A stretch of DNA of 64,000 bases, from contig NZ_JACXZA010000003.1 of the NCBI RefSeq assembly GCF_014779765.1, positions 124,001 through 188,000 on the forward strand, read 5' to 3'. Both the position numbers and the translations under genes were made by a program. The DNA comes from Paenibacillus terricola. Lineage in GTDB: Bacteria; Bacillota; Bacilli; Paenibacillales; Paenibacillaceae. Numbering within the stretch: the first letter of the stretch is position 1; each line of letters begins with the position of its first letter. Shown here one piece after another: positions 25,554 through 34,291 of this stretch. Under the pieces are notes generated by a model. That model was not told where the DNA came from. It ran no database searches and worked only from the letters and a program-made list of their open reading frames with translations.

Positions 25554-26657
25554 TTACAGACCTTTGAAGTCGGAAGCTTTGTAGTAGCCCGATTCGATGA
25601 GCTTTTCCTTGAAGTTGTCTTTGTCGACGGCAACGACATCCGATTGTTTCGCTGGTACTTTCTTTTTGCCGTTGTCGTATTCGCCGTTCGTTTCAATCTT
25701 CTTGCCGTCGAGAACGTCAACCGCCAAGCCCATTGCGTCTTTTACGAGCGTACGAGTGTCTTTGAAGATCGTCATCGATTGTTTGCCATCGATAATGTAT
25801 TGGCCGGAAGCTTTATCGGCGTCTTGGCCGGAAATGACATAGCTCTTGATTGCGCTGTCGGCTCTGAATACGTCCGCGATGGAGCGAGCCGTTGCGTCGT
25901 TCGGTCCGAGGATCGCAACGTCGCCTTTCATGTCTGCGCCTGCTGCCGTAAGGTGCGTCTGCGCTTTATTCTTCGCTTCGTCCGGATTCCAGCTCGTCGT
26001 TACTTGACCGATAACCTTTGCCATTTCCTCGCGCTCCAGCGTAGCCTTGCCTGCGACGCCGATCGCTTCGCTCGAGTTGGCGATTTTGAACGTGCCGTCG
26101 GCGATTTTCGGCTGCAGCACGCTCCAAGCGCCCGCGAAGAACAGGAACGAGTTGTTATCGGTAGCAGCGCCGGCATACAGGTACAGCGGCACGCCTGTGC
26201 CTTTCACATGATCAACGAGGTATTGCGCTTGCTTCGCGCCGACCTTATTGCTATCGAACGTTGCATAGTAGTCGACTGCGGTCGTGTTCGTAATCAGACG
26301 GTCATAGGAAATAACCGTGATTTTTTCTTTTTTCGCTGCTTCTACTGCTGCACCAGCTGCAGTTGCATCAAATGGACAAATGATAAGTACTTTGATCCCT
26401 TTGTTGATCAGTGTTTCTACGTTTTCTTTTTCTTTGGCGGAAGAGCCTTGGCTGAACAGAATTTCACCTTTATAGTTCGAATCCTTCAATGCTTCTTTGA
26501 AGCGCTGCTCGTCCTGGATCCATCTTTCCTCGTCCTTCGTTGGCAGTACGATACCGACGCTTATTTTGCTGCTAGCGTTGCTGCCGCAAGCCGTAACCAA
26601 TGCGGCGAACAACATGACAACCATCATAATGGCGATCGCTTTGAAGCCTTTTTTCAT
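25554..26657 (-). CDS. chvE: ChvE-type monosaccharide-binding lipoprotein
   Basis: 367 residues with a lipoprotein signal (V-T-A-C-G, Cys near 24). The mature part follows ChvE closely: G-I-V-L-P-T-K-D-E-E-R-W-I near the start, V-I-S-Y-D-R-L-I in the hinge region, Y-A-T-F-D-S-N-K-V-G, T-D-N-N-S-F-L-F-F, S-G-Q-D-A-D-K-A and T-I-F-K-D-T-R. ChvE proteins bind galactose, arabinose, glucose and related sugars outside the membrane and feed MmsA/MmsB. The start is the ATG after GAGAGGGG; an upstream Met at 26726 would precede the signal by 23 residues. A cre-like box overlaps the predicted start point of transcription, suggesting CcpA repression. Confidence 0.9.
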   Translation of the reverse strand: MKKGFKAIAIMMVVMLFAALVTACGSNASSKISVGIVLPTKDEERWIQDEQRFKEALKDSNYKGEILFSQGSSAKEKENVETLINKGIKVLIICPFDATAAGAAVEAAKKEKITVISYDRLITNTTAVDYYATFDSNKVGAKQAQYLVDHVKGTGVPLYLYAGAATDNNSFLFFAGAWSVLQPKIADGTFKIANSSEAIGVAGKATLEREEMAKVIGQVTTSWNPDEAKNKAQTHLTAAGADMKGDVAILGPNDATARSIADVFRADSAIKSYVISGQDADKASGQYIIDGKQSMTIFKDTRTLVKDAMGLAVDVLDGKKIETNGEYDNGKKKVPAKQSDVVAVDKDNFKEKLIESGYYKASDFKGL

Positions 26658-26726
26658 CTTTCTTAACCCCTCTCGGTAATGGTCTAGATCACTTACTGAA
26701 GCAACTATATCACCCCGAACTTCCAA

Positions 26727-26744
26727 TGAAAGCGCTATACTATA
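26727..26744 (-). promoter_or_regulatory. cre-like box and -10 of the chvE operon
   Basis: TGAAAGCGCTATAC (26727-26740) matches 12 of 14 positions of the cre consensus TGWAANCGNTNWCA. A TATAGT -10 lies at 26739-26744 on the minus strand, so the box would sit over the transcription start. Confidence 0.5.
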
Positions 26745-26807
26745 GCACTCTTTTACGACTATCTGGACATTTTTAACTTGGAACGGATCAAGAGCTTATT
26801 TGAGTAC

Positions 26808-26843
26808 AAAAAAAGACAGCCGTACGCGTACGTACGACTGTCT
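26808..26843 (-). terminator. Terminator after xylF
   Basis: AGACAGTCGTACG/CGTACGGCTGTCT (one G-U) with a T7 run on the minus strand. It separates the sensor-xylF operon from the chvE operon. Confidence 0.85.
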
Positions 26844-26903
26844 ATGACTGAAATCGTTACACTACTATCATTGCAGGAATGCGTAGAAGCTTCATTAGCG
26901 TTC

Positions 26904-28085
26904 TTAGCGTTCAGTGTCTGCCTTCTCATCCGTTTCCTTCTGCACTTTCACATTCCGATACACATCCTCACGCGAGTGGAAGCCGTCTGCGATGATCGTG
27001 TCATCGATATTGAACCGGTCCACTGCGATTGGAGAGAGCAGCACGGACGGCACTTCAATCTTGCCGTTGTTCACCTTTCGGTCAGCGCCAGAAGGTTCGC
27101 CTCGTGCAAGCTTGAATGCAAGCTCGGCTGCTTTCTCTGCCAGCAGCTTGATCGGCTTGTACACCGTCATCACCTGTGTCCCTTCGACGATCCGCTGCGC
27201 TGCCGCGAGATCACCGTCCTGACCGGCAACTGGAATTTTCCCTGCCAAACCTTGCAGCCCAAGCGCTTGAACAACCCCGCCTGCAGTCCCATCGTTCGCC
27301 GCGATTACAGCGTCAATGTTGTTGCCGTTCGCGCTAAGCGCAGCTTTCATATTCGCCAATGCATTAGCAGGCGTCCAATCCTTCGACCACTGGTCGTATA
27401 CAATCGTAATGTCGCCTCTATCGATCAATGGCTGCAGCACGTTGAACACGCCTTTTTTGAACATATGGGCATTGTTATCCGTATCTGCGCCTCCGATATA
27501 GACATACTTGCCCTTCGGCACAAGACGAGCGATTGCTTTCGCCTGCAGCTCCCCCACTTGTTCATTGTCGAACGACACATACAGATCGATTTCGGAGTTT
27601 TTCACAAGTCGATCATAAGCAAGCACCTTGATGCCGGAAGCATGCGCCTTCTGCACAATAGCAGCCGTTGCATCCGCATTATGAGGGACGATAACAAGGA
27701 TATCGACGCCCTGGCTGATCATCGTCTCCGCTTGCGAGATTTGCTTCGCGTCATCGCCATTCGCCGCCATGACGACAACCTCGGCGCCAAGCGCTTCGGC
27801 GGCCTCCTTGAACATGTCGCGGTCCCTCTGCCAACGTTCTTCTTGCAGCCCATCCATCGAGAAGCCGATTTTGATCCGCCTATTGGTCTTGTCCTCTACC
27901 GTGCTGTCGTTAACTTCCGCACTCGTGCCAGCATCCGAATGAACTGCCGTTTCCGTATCCTCCTGCTCAGATGAAGTCTCACTACCGCTGTTTCCATTTC
28001 CACTATCACAAGCCGCTGCGAAGCAAGACAGCATAAGCAGCAGCGCAAGCACAAGCATCCTAGCGCGCAATATCGAGTGTCTCAT
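26904..28085 (-). CDS. xylF: D-xylose-binding lipoprotein XylF
   Basis: 393 residues; lipoprotein signal ending A-A-A-C-D near residue 27, then an acidic Ser/Glu/Thr-rich linker to about 60. The binding domain follows E. coli XylF nearly motif by motif: E-E-R-W-Q-R-D-R-D-M-F, I-S-Q-G-V-D-I-L-V-I-V-P, V-L-A-Y-D-R-L-V, V-S-F-D-N-E-Q-V-G-E-L-Q-A-K, N-D-G-T-A-G-G, G-Q-D-G-D-L-A and M-T-V-Y-K-P-I. It thus binds xylose at the cell surface. It starts nine bases after the response-regulator gene's stop and ends with a strong terminator. No xylG or xylH sits beside it, so it probably shares the MmsA/MmsB proteins encoded downstream or has a sensing role. Confidence 0.88.
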   Translation of the reverse strand: MRHSILRARMLVLALLLMLSCFAAACDSGNGNSGSETSSEQEDTETAVHSDAGTSAEVNDSTVEDKTNRRIKIGFSMDGLQEERWQRDRDMFKEAAEALGAEVVVMAANGDDAKQISQAETMISQGVDILVIVPHNADATAAIVQKAHASGIKVLAYDRLVKNSEIDLYVSFDNEQVGELQAKAIARLVPKGKYVYIGGADTDNNAHMFKKGVFNVLQPLIDRGDITIVYDQWSKDWTPANALANMKAALSANGNNIDAVIAANDGTAGGVVQALGLQGLAGKIPVAGQDGDLAAAQRIVEGTQVMTVYKPIKLLAEKAAELAFKLARGEPSGADRKVNNGKIEVPSVLLSPIAVDRFNIDDTIIADGFHSREDVYRNVKVQKETDEKADTER

Positions 28086-28093
28086 GCGCTTGT

Positions 28094-29635
28094 CTATCCC
28101 CTTCGGCCGAGCAGCGTCTTCCGATATTCGGTTGGCGAGACGTCGCATATTTTTTTGAACACCTTGCTGAAGTAATTCGGATCATGATAGCCGACCTCAT
28201 ATGTGATCTTCTTCAGGCTCCATTCCGGATTTCCCATCAGCCTCTTCGCCTTCTCTATGCGGCATTCGGTTAAGAAATCGATATAATTGACGCCAAGCTG
28301 CTCTTTGAACATCTTGCTGATGTAAAAAGGGCTAAGTCCTACGCGCTTGCCGATCGTGTCGAGCGAGATATCTTTATGCGAGTTGTCCATGATAAACTGC
28401 TTGATCCGCTGGATCGTATCCGGCGACACGTGGTCCTGATGCTCCGCAAGCGACTGCCGCATTCGGTCTAGCAGAAGAACCGATTCAGCGCGCAGCTGGC
28501 GATAATCCTGAGACTGGAACGAGAAGAACGGCGATTCCGTCTCCACGCCAAGCTCCAGCAGCGCCCGAGATGCGAGCCAGAGCAGCTCAAGCACACGCTG
28601 CTGCGCTTGAAGCAGATCGGCTCCTTCATGCTCATAACGCCGAATGAACTCCGTCACCTCTGCATGGACCTGATCCCACTGTCCCATTCGAATAAGCTCG
28701 AACAGCTGCTTCTCCAACTGCTTCGCTGGATAACCTTCACTCGTAACACCAAGCACCGGCGTATCCGCGAAGAAACGGAACTTCACGGGTACCGACGTAT
28801 CCATCGATGCGACTAGCGCTTCCTGATAAGACTGCCTGATCTGATCAAGCGATTCGCACACGTTGCCGATGCCAACGAACCAGCCTGCGCCGCCATCCGC
28901 CTTCGCAGAAGCGAGCAGCTCGCGAGCGATGGACCCAGCCTGTGCACGGTACGACTGGCTTGGGTCGCGGAACGCGATGATCGGAATTTGCCGTCCATAC
29001 AGCGCGCCTACCCAACCATTTTTCATCGAACGGACCTTATCTTTAATGACGGTATAAAGAGATTCCGAACCTGGCGGCAGCAGCATCGTCATCGCGAACT
29101 TGTCGTTGTCCGATCCAACGCCTAACAAACCTACCAGCTCATCCAAATGCACCTCATGTACATGGTCGAACAGAAGCTGCGTCACGATATCGGTCTCGAC
29201 GATCGGCATTACCTTCTGCAGCGTATCCCTATGTTGCAAGCTCGTTGCCGCTAGCTTACGATCTTCTTCAATCCGCGCCAGCACTTTGCCTACCGTCGCA
29301 ATAATCTCGCTCGCCTTGCTTGGCTTCAGCAGATAGTCTTTGACGCCAAGCTTGATCGCCTTCCGCGCATACTCGAATGTATCGTACGCGGTAACCATAA
29401 TAAACTTCATATCCGGGTAGTCCGTCGATAGATGCTCAATCGCTTCCAGACCACTCATCCCGGGCATCTTAATATCCATCAGTACCAACTCCGGCTGATA
29501 TTGCTCCGCTATCTCAAGGGCGATCATGCCATTCTTCGCCTGCCGAATCTCTAGGTTGGGAAACCCCTTCTGCAAGATCGCCTGCAGCCCTTCCCGCTCA
29601 ATCTGCTCGTCATCCACGATCAAGAGCTTCGTCAT
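28094..29635 (-). CDS. YesN-type AraC-family response regulator
   Basis: 513 residues: receiver domain at 1-120 with acidic D-D near 8-9, phospho-acceptor Asp54 in V-L-M-D-I-K-M-P and Lys in Y-L-L-K-P; a long central region of unknown fold; and a C-terminal AraC pair of helix-turn-helices (about 410-510) with I-S-L-D-T-I-G-K-R-V-G-L-S and V-G-Y-H-D-P-N-Y-F-S-K-V-F-K-K. It overlaps the kinase gene by 26 bp. In Clostridium and Paenibacillus such regulators, with LytS/YesM kinases and a XylFII binding protein, switch on xylose transporter genes; the downstream xylF and chvE operon are the likely targets. Confidence 0.9.
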   Translation of the reverse strand: MTKLLIVDDEQIEREGLQAILQKGFPNLEIRQAKNGMIALEIAEQYQPELVLMDIKMPGMSGLEAIEHLSTDYPDMKFIMVTAYDTFEYARKAIKLGVKDYLLKPSKASEIIATVGKVLARIEEDRKLAATSLQHRDTLQKVMPIVETDIVTQLLFDHVHEVHLDELVGLLGVGSDNDKFAMTMLLPPGSESLYTVIKDKVRSMKNGWVGALYGRQIPIIAFRDPSQSYRAQAGSIARELLASAKADGGAGWFVGIGNVCESLDQIRQSYQEALVASMDTSVPVKFRFFADTPVLGVTSEGYPAKQLEKQLFELIRMGQWDQVHAEVTEFIRRYEHEGADLLQAQQRVLELLWLASRALLELGVETESPFFSFQSQDYRQLRAESVLLLDRMRQSLAEHQDHVSPDTIQRIKQFIMDNSHKDISLDTIGKRVGLSPFYISKMFKEQLGVNYIDFLTECRIEKAKRLMGNPEWSLKKITYEVGYHDPNYFSKVFKKICDVSPTEYRKTLLGRRG

Positions 29636-31076
29636 CCTTCACGTTTCCTTTCGTCTTCGGGATCGTCAGTATAACGATTGTGCCATTCCCCGATTCGCTC
29701 TTTATATCGATTACATCTTCCAGGCCACAAAAGATACGCAGCCGCTTGACCACGTTGTTGAAACCTATGCCCGTTGAATGGCTTTCTGTCTCGAAATTAT
29801 CCTCACGGAGAATTTGCCTGATCTTGGTCTCCGACATGCCAGGGCCGTCATCGGCAATTTCAATTGTGACCCGCTCCCCGCTGTCGAAGACGCGGAAGGA
29901 GATTGTGCCGCCATCTTCCCGAGGCTCAACCGCATGGATAACCGCATTCTCAACGATTGGCTGTAAGGTTAAGCCTGGTAACTGGATAGACAGGCAGCTC
30001 TCATCGATATCCATATTGAACTGCAGACGGTCGGTAAACCGCGCTTTCTGAATCTCGATATATTGGCCGAGCACTCGGACTTCTTCCTTAAGCGTCATCG
30101 GCCGATCGAGCCGCTTCAGATTGTACCTCAGCAGCCCTGCGACGCTTGCGAGCAGATCGCTTGTCTCCTCCGAGCCTTCGAGGTAAGCCTTCTTCGAGAG
30201 CATATCGAGCGTATTGAATAAGAAATGCGGATTGATCTGACTCTGCAAACTTCGCAGCTGACTCTCCCGCAGCAGCAGCTTGTTCTGCTGCAGCTCATTC
30301 TCCAGTTGCGCTTTCTGCTGAATCTCCGAGATGAGGTTGTTAATATTGATGCGCATTCGATCGAACATTTTGGCTAGGAAAGATATTTCATCATTCGATG
30401 TCACTTCAACCTGCAGGTCGAAACGGCCTCGCGACAGCTCCCTTGCCGCCTGCGTCAGCTTAAGAATCGGTCTCGTGATGCTGGAGGAGAACAAGTAGGT
30501 GAACAGCAGCAGCATGAACGTAATCGTCAGCATGAGCCAGATGCCCAGCTTCTTCAATTCGGACGATTGGTCGATCATATCGCGGTAGAATCGATCGTAT
30601 GTCTTCAGATCGTTATCGAGCAGCGTGAGCGTCGTCTCGGATATGTACTTGGAGATGCGCGTAGCTTCCGAGAACGCTTTATCGGAATCCTCCGACTCTT
30701 TCTCTGATTGGAACATAAGAGATCGGTCTGTCGTCTCTATTAAACTATCGATTAAATTCATATAATTCGTCAGCGCAAAGTCGCTTTCCTCGCTGCGCAA
30801 GTCGAGCACCGCAATTCGTGCTTTACGCAGACGCACTTTGCTCGTATCCAGCTGAGTCAGATTGACCTCTGTCGGCGCAAGCAAATAATTGTACAGTGAC
30901 GTAACCGTCTGCTGACTGGCGTTCGTCACTTCGTTCATGCTTAAGTAACGCTGCAAGATTTCATTATATTGATCCATCGTCTTCTGATTGTAATAGGTAA
31001 GCGTAATCCATATAGCCGCCATAATAGACAGGACGACACCGGCGAGTATCCATATTTTCTTCTGAATGCTGTTCAT
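29610..31076 (-). CDS. YesM-type sensor histidine kinase
   Basis: 488 residues: membrane helix at about 8-30, an extracellular helical segment, a second helix near 180-200, HAMP (about 200-255), then the His_kinase domain with Q-I-N-P-H-F-L-F-N-T-L (phospho-acceptor His near 288) and a C-terminal HATPase with E-N-A-V-I-H-A, D-D-G-P-G-M and G-I-G-F-N-N-V. Its start overlaps the stop of the sugar-binding protein gene (ATGA) and its end overlaps the regulator gene, so the three are translationally coupled. The extracellular part is short and helical, which fits a kinase that reads the state of a neighbouring binding protein rather than binding sugar itself. Confidence 0.9.
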   Translation of the reverse strand: MNSIQKKIWILAGVVLSIMAAIWITLTYYNQKTMDQYNEILQRYLSMNEVTNASQQTVTSLYNYLLAPTEVNLTQLDTSKVRLRKARIAVLDLRSEESDFALTNYMNLIDSLIETTDRSLMFQSEKESEDSDKAFSEATRISKYISETTLTLLDNDLKTYDRFYRDMIDQSSELKKLGIWLMLTITFMLLLFTYLFSSSITRPILKLTQAARELSRGRFDLQVEVTSNDEISFLAKMFDRMRININNLISEIQQKAQLENELQQNKLLLRESQLRSLQSQINPHFLFNTLDMLSKKAYLEGSEETSDLLASVAGLLRYNLKRLDRPMTLKEEVRVLGQYIEIQKARFTDRLQFNMDIDESCLSIQLPGLTLQPIVENAVIHAVEPREDGGTISFRVFDSGERVTIEIADDGPGMSETKIRQILREDNFETESHSTGIGFNNVVKRLRIFCGLEDVIDIKSESGNGTIVILTIPKTKGNVKDDEALDRG

Positions 31077-32053
31077 GGCTGATTCGCCTTTCTCAGCATT
31101 CGAATGTCCGTCAGGTAACCTTCCGTGTTAAGCGGTACGGTCTTGCCGCTCAGCCATTGGATCATTCGATCGACGCTAATACGCCCCATATCATACGGCG
31201 ACTGCTCGATCATGCCATCTAGATTGCCGGACTCTAGCAGCGACATCGCATCCTGACTATCATCGAACGAATAGATAAAATAGGGTCCGACCCTCGCACG
31301 TCTGCCGATTTCCTGAATCATCGCACCAGCGAGATTCGCATTAACCGCAATGAACGCATCCACGGTCGGAAGCTCGTTCATCAAATTTTGCGTAGTGGCA
31401 ATGACCTGCTCCTTCGTATCTGCCGTCTCGGCATACCTAGTGAAGATGTTCGGATGGTTCTTCAGAATATCGTCGATGCCCTTCAGCCGCTGCTGTTGAA
31501 AATATTCATTACGGCTATCGCCGAGCAAAATAACTTTGCCCGAATCGCCCATATCGGCAAGCAGTTGATTGGCGATCATCTGTCCAGCGAGATACTGGTC
31601 AGAACCGACATAGGTCCGCCGCAGGCTGTCCACCATCGGCACATCATTGGCCACCGTAATGATCGGAATGCCATTGAAGGCAGCTTTGATCTTCGTCAAG
31701 TTTTTGAACGCGTCGGAATCCAGTCCCTGAACAATAATGCCGTCGACTTTGGAATCGATCGCAATCTCGATTTTTTTCAGAAAATCCTCTTCATTCTTGC
31801 CGTAGCTGCCCCATACCTCCATGCTTGCTCCAGCCTTCTCCGCTTCCTCCATCGCCCCATGGCTGACCTTGATCCAGAACGGCGTATCCAGCTCCTGTGT
31901 AATTAACACAAGCCGATATTTCGGCTGCTCGGACACCGGCGTACGCGGCGGCAGCTGGCCTTCGGAACGAAACACTTTGCCTGCGGACACCAGCGTAAAG
32001 TAAATCAGAATGACACATATAATGCCGAGTATGACGACAATCGATTTGCGCAA
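31073..32053 (-). CDS. Membrane-anchored sugar-binding protein of a three-component sensor (XylFII-like)
   Basis: About 326 residues: an uncleaved N-terminal membrane helix (R-K-S-I-V-V-I-L-G-I-I-C-V-I-L) with no lipobox cysteine, then a periplasmic-binding-protein fold of the RbsB class, with L-D-T-P-F-W near the start, D-G-I-I-V-Q-G, Y-V-G-S-D, G-D-S-R-N and Y-S-F-D-D-S-Q-D. I favour a TTG start at 32053, nine bases after GGAG; an ATG at 32074 has no good ribosome site. It overlaps the kinase gene by four bases. By analogy with XylFII-LytS it should present sugar to the kinase. Confidence 0.8.
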   Translation of the reverse strand: MRKSIVVILGIICVILIYFTLVSAGKVFRSEGQLPPRTPVSEQPKYRLVLITQELDTPFWIKVSHGAMEEAEKAGASMEVWGSYGKNEEDFLKKIEIAIDSKVDGIIVQGLDSDAFKNLTKIKAAFNGIPIITVANDVPMVDSLRRTYVGSDQYLAGQMIANQLLADMGDSGKVILLGDSRNEYFQQQRLKGIDDILKNHPNIFTRYAETADTKEQVIATTQNLMNELPTVDAFIAVNANLAGAMIQEIGRRARVGPYFIYSFDDSQDAMSLLESGNLDGMIEQSPYDMGRISVDRMIQWLSGKTVPLNTEGYLTDIRMLRKANQP

Positions 32054-32206
32054 GGGGACAATCTCCGTTTCCATGTAAGGTAAGTAATAACCAGCGTATA
32101 CCAAGAAAGCGTATTCATCAAGATGGTTTAACGTTAACATGAAACGACAAATGAAAAAAGCCGATCCGCTCAACATCGACACATCGATGATTGAACGAAT
32201 CAGCTT

Positions 32207-32890
32207 CTACGTTGTCTGCTTCAGCAGTCCTTGCATAATGACATCAAGCCCCCAGCGGAAACGAACCTCGCCATTGTCAGGCTGTCCACCGGCTTGGAAC
32301 TCTTCACGCATCGCTGTAAGCATCGGATATTGCTTGGCATCAAGTGATTGATAAGCTGCGGTTAATGATGCAATGGTCGTCCCTTGCTGATCACGGGATG
32401 CCTGCTCATAAGCGACTGACGAGGCGTACAGCAGCAGCATATCTGCCCCCCAAGCGGCAGCAGCAGAGCGGATGCCACCTTCATGCAGTCGAGCGAGCAC
32501 ATACTCGGTTAGCGCCAACGAGTGTGGTCCATGCGGCATCGTAGACATAGCAAGCGCTGCAATACCTGGCGTCTCATGCAGCACCTTAAGGTAGGCATAC
32601 AACGCTTCGAACAAATTGTCCGACCAATTGCCTTCGGATGGATCAGGAAGTTGAACTTGCGCCAGACTGTAATCCAGCACATACGCGTTCAGCTCCTGCA
32701 AGTTCGTTACATAAACGTATAGCGACGATGCTCCGGTATCAAGCGCTTTGGCAATTCGGCGCATACTAAGACCGTCTGCTCCATCCTGCTTCAGCAGCTC
32801 CAAGGCGGTCTTCACAATAATTTCTCTGCTAAGCGGTTCCTTAGCTGGCCGCGAACGGCGGCTAATAATCGTACGGTTTGAGTTGTCCAT
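32207..32890 (-). CDS. TetR family repressor
   Basis: 227 residues. The N-terminal helix-turn-helix (I-V-K-T-A-L-E-L-L, G-L-S-M-R-R-I-A-K-A-L-D-T-G-A-S-S-L-Y-V-Y-V) lies at about 25-65 and is preceded by a basic tail; the C-terminal domain is of the TetR_C type with a W-G-A-D-M-L-L-L region. It is 65 bp downstream of the FAD-monooxygenase gene on the same strand. The monooxygenase promoter carries a large dyad, so this protein probably represses the pair, itself included, until a small molecule binds. Confidence 0.85.
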   Translation of the reverse strand: MDNSNRTIISRRSRPAKEPLSREIIVKTALELLKQDGADGLSMRRIAKALDTGASSLYVYVTNLQELNAYVLDYSLAQVQLPDPSEGNWSDNLFEALYAYLKVLHETPGIAALAMSTMPHGPHSLALTEYVLARLHEGGIRSAAAAWGADMLLLYASSVAYEQASRDQQGTTIASLTAAYQSLDAKQYPMLTAMREEFQAGGQPDNGEVRFRWGLDVIMQGLLKQTT

Positions 32891-32955
32891 ACCACACTTA
32901 TATCATGTTTGCATACATTCGTAAATGTTGCCGCGGCTCGTCGATTCCACCTGTG

Positions 32956-34149
32956 TTAGGCGTTCGCTTGCTGAACAAACTCGAGATAAATCCGATCGAA
33001 TTGCTCCTTCAACCGCAGCGCTGCGTCTTCACCGAATATGATCGCTAGGTTTTCCCCAGACTGCATCGCTGATTCTGACGAATAGCGATACATATTGTGC
33101 TCATATTCGGCAATTGCTTCATCGAGTTCGCTGCCATGACGAACGATCGCAAGCGCCAATTCCGCTGCATCCTGCATGGCCATGTTCACCCCTTCCCCGG
33201 CAAAAGGGGACATGAGATGCGCCGCATCTCCAATCAGTGTCACGCCAGAGCGGCATTCCCACTGATGACCGACTGGCAGCATATAGATCCGCCTGCCGAT
33301 CATGTTATGGCTTGCATATCGAATGTACTTCTGAAGCGAAGGATCCCAATCTTCGAAATAGCCAAGCAGCTGCGCCTTCGCCGCTTCTACGTCAATCAGA
33401 TCGATGCCGCATGTATCCAGCCAATCGCGTTCCGCGTTGAAGCAGAGATACACTTTCAACGATCCGTTGCCATTAAGCTGCCCCATTATTGCTTTATGAT
33501 CCGCTAAGGCGAACATTTTGCCTCGCGCATTAAGAGCAGCAAGATCCGGGTGTGCATTAGCCACATCAGGAATGTTCAGTTCCACCATCGTGATGCCGGA
33601 ATAAGTTGCAACTGCATCCGTCAGCAGCGGGCGAACCTGCGAGAAGGCGCCATCTGCACCAACGACCAAGTCAACGACGTCGATTTGTCCGTTCTCGAAG
33701 CGCAGCTCATGTTGTCCGTTCTCAAGCGGCACAGCCTCAATCAGCTTATAACCGTATCGGATAGCGTTCGGATTCAACGCCTTGAGCAGCATATCGCATA
33801 ATACGCCGCGGTCAATTTCAGGACGAGCTCCCTGCGCGTCTCCTTCGGCAACCTCGTCCATATACAGCTTGCCTGACTTATCAAATAGCCGGAAGTCTTC
33901 CCCTTCATAGCGGGCTAACGCTTGGAATTGCTCGTATAACCCCGCTTCCTTCAGCGCCATCTGACCGGATTCTTCATGTATATCAAGCGATCCGCCGCGC
34001 TCCCGATTCGTATCATGCGGCTCGCGTTCATAAACAACTGCGTCTATTCCGTTCTTCTGTAGGATTAAAGCGAGCGTCAGTCCGCCCGGGCCTCCGCCAA
34101 TAATAGCGATACGTTTATTCAGGACTTGTTGTTGTACGATTGTTGTCAT
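32956..34149 (-). CDS. FAD-dependent monooxygenase, TetX-related family
   Basis: 397 residues of the class-A flavoprotein hydroxylase fold: Rossmann G-G-G-P-G-G-L-T near residue 20, Y-E-R-E, the G-S-L-D-I-H substrate-side segment, a D-G-A-F-S motif mid-protein and the C-terminal FAD signature G-D-A-A-H-L-M-S-P-F-A-G-E-G-V-N. These features and the overall order match the TetX group of NADPH-dependent hydroxylases, one of which inactivates tetracyclines. Many relatives act on other aromatic compounds, so resistance cannot be assumed. The start is the ATG ten bases after AAGGAG. The operator-bearing promoter and tetR partner suggest induction by a small molecule. Confidence 0.85.
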   Translation of the reverse strand: MTTIVQQQVLNKRIAIIGGGPGGLTLALILQKNGIDAVVYEREPHDTNRERGGSLDIHEESGQMALKEAGLYEQFQALARYEGEDFRLFDKSGKLYMDEVAEGDAQGARPEIDRGVLCDMLLKALNPNAIRYGYKLIEAVPLENGQHELRFENGQIDVVDLVVGADGAFSQVRPLLTDAVATYSGITMVELNIPDVANAHPDLAALNARGKMFALADHKAIMGQLNGNGSLKVYLCFNAERDWLDTCGIDLIDVEAAKAQLLGYFEDWDPSLQKYIRYASHNMIGRRIYMLPVGHQWECRSGVTLIGDAAHLMSPFAGEGVNMAMQDAAELALAIVRHGSELDEAIAEYEHNMYRYSSESAMQSGENLAIIFGEDAALRLKEQFDRIYLEFVQQANA

Positions 34150-34198
34150 ATTCAATCCACTCCTTATGTGTGATAGGATTTGATCCATCTTGGTACTG

Positions 34199-34243
34199 AT
34201 TATATATTAACGAACACCGTTCGTAAAGAACGCTGTTCGTTAA
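34199..34243 (-). promoter_or_regulatory. TetR-type operator overlapping the monooxygenase promoter
   Basis: On the minus strand, TTTACG (34222-34227) and TATAAT (34199-34204) are spaced by 17 bp, a near-ideal sigma-A promoter. The dyad TTAACGAAC...GTTCGTTAA spans 34207-34243, covering the -35 and the spacer; it also contains a nested ACGAAC-ACC-GTTCGT palindrome. Binding there would block RNA polymerase. Confidence 0.75.
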
Positions 34244-34253
34244 AGTTCTTAGA

Positions 34254-34279
34254 AAGCACGCCATTGTATTGGCGTGCTT
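34254..34279 (-). terminator. Terminator of the DrrAB-type exporter operon
   Basis: Perfect 10-bp stem AAGCACGCCA/TGGCGTGCTT, followed by only a weak T-run (TTCT). Confidence 0.45.
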
Positions 34280-34291
34280 CATTACAGCAAC

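Noticed and set aside
25644-27974. Long plus-strand frames of 340 and 398 codons opposite chvE and xylF
   Set aside because: Both lie fully opposite well-recognised binding-protein genes and show no protein-family features.
32956-34149. Calling the monooxygenase a tetracycline-resistance gene
   Set aside because: The fold and motifs match the TetX group, but many members act on other compounds and the substrate residues were not compared by alignment.
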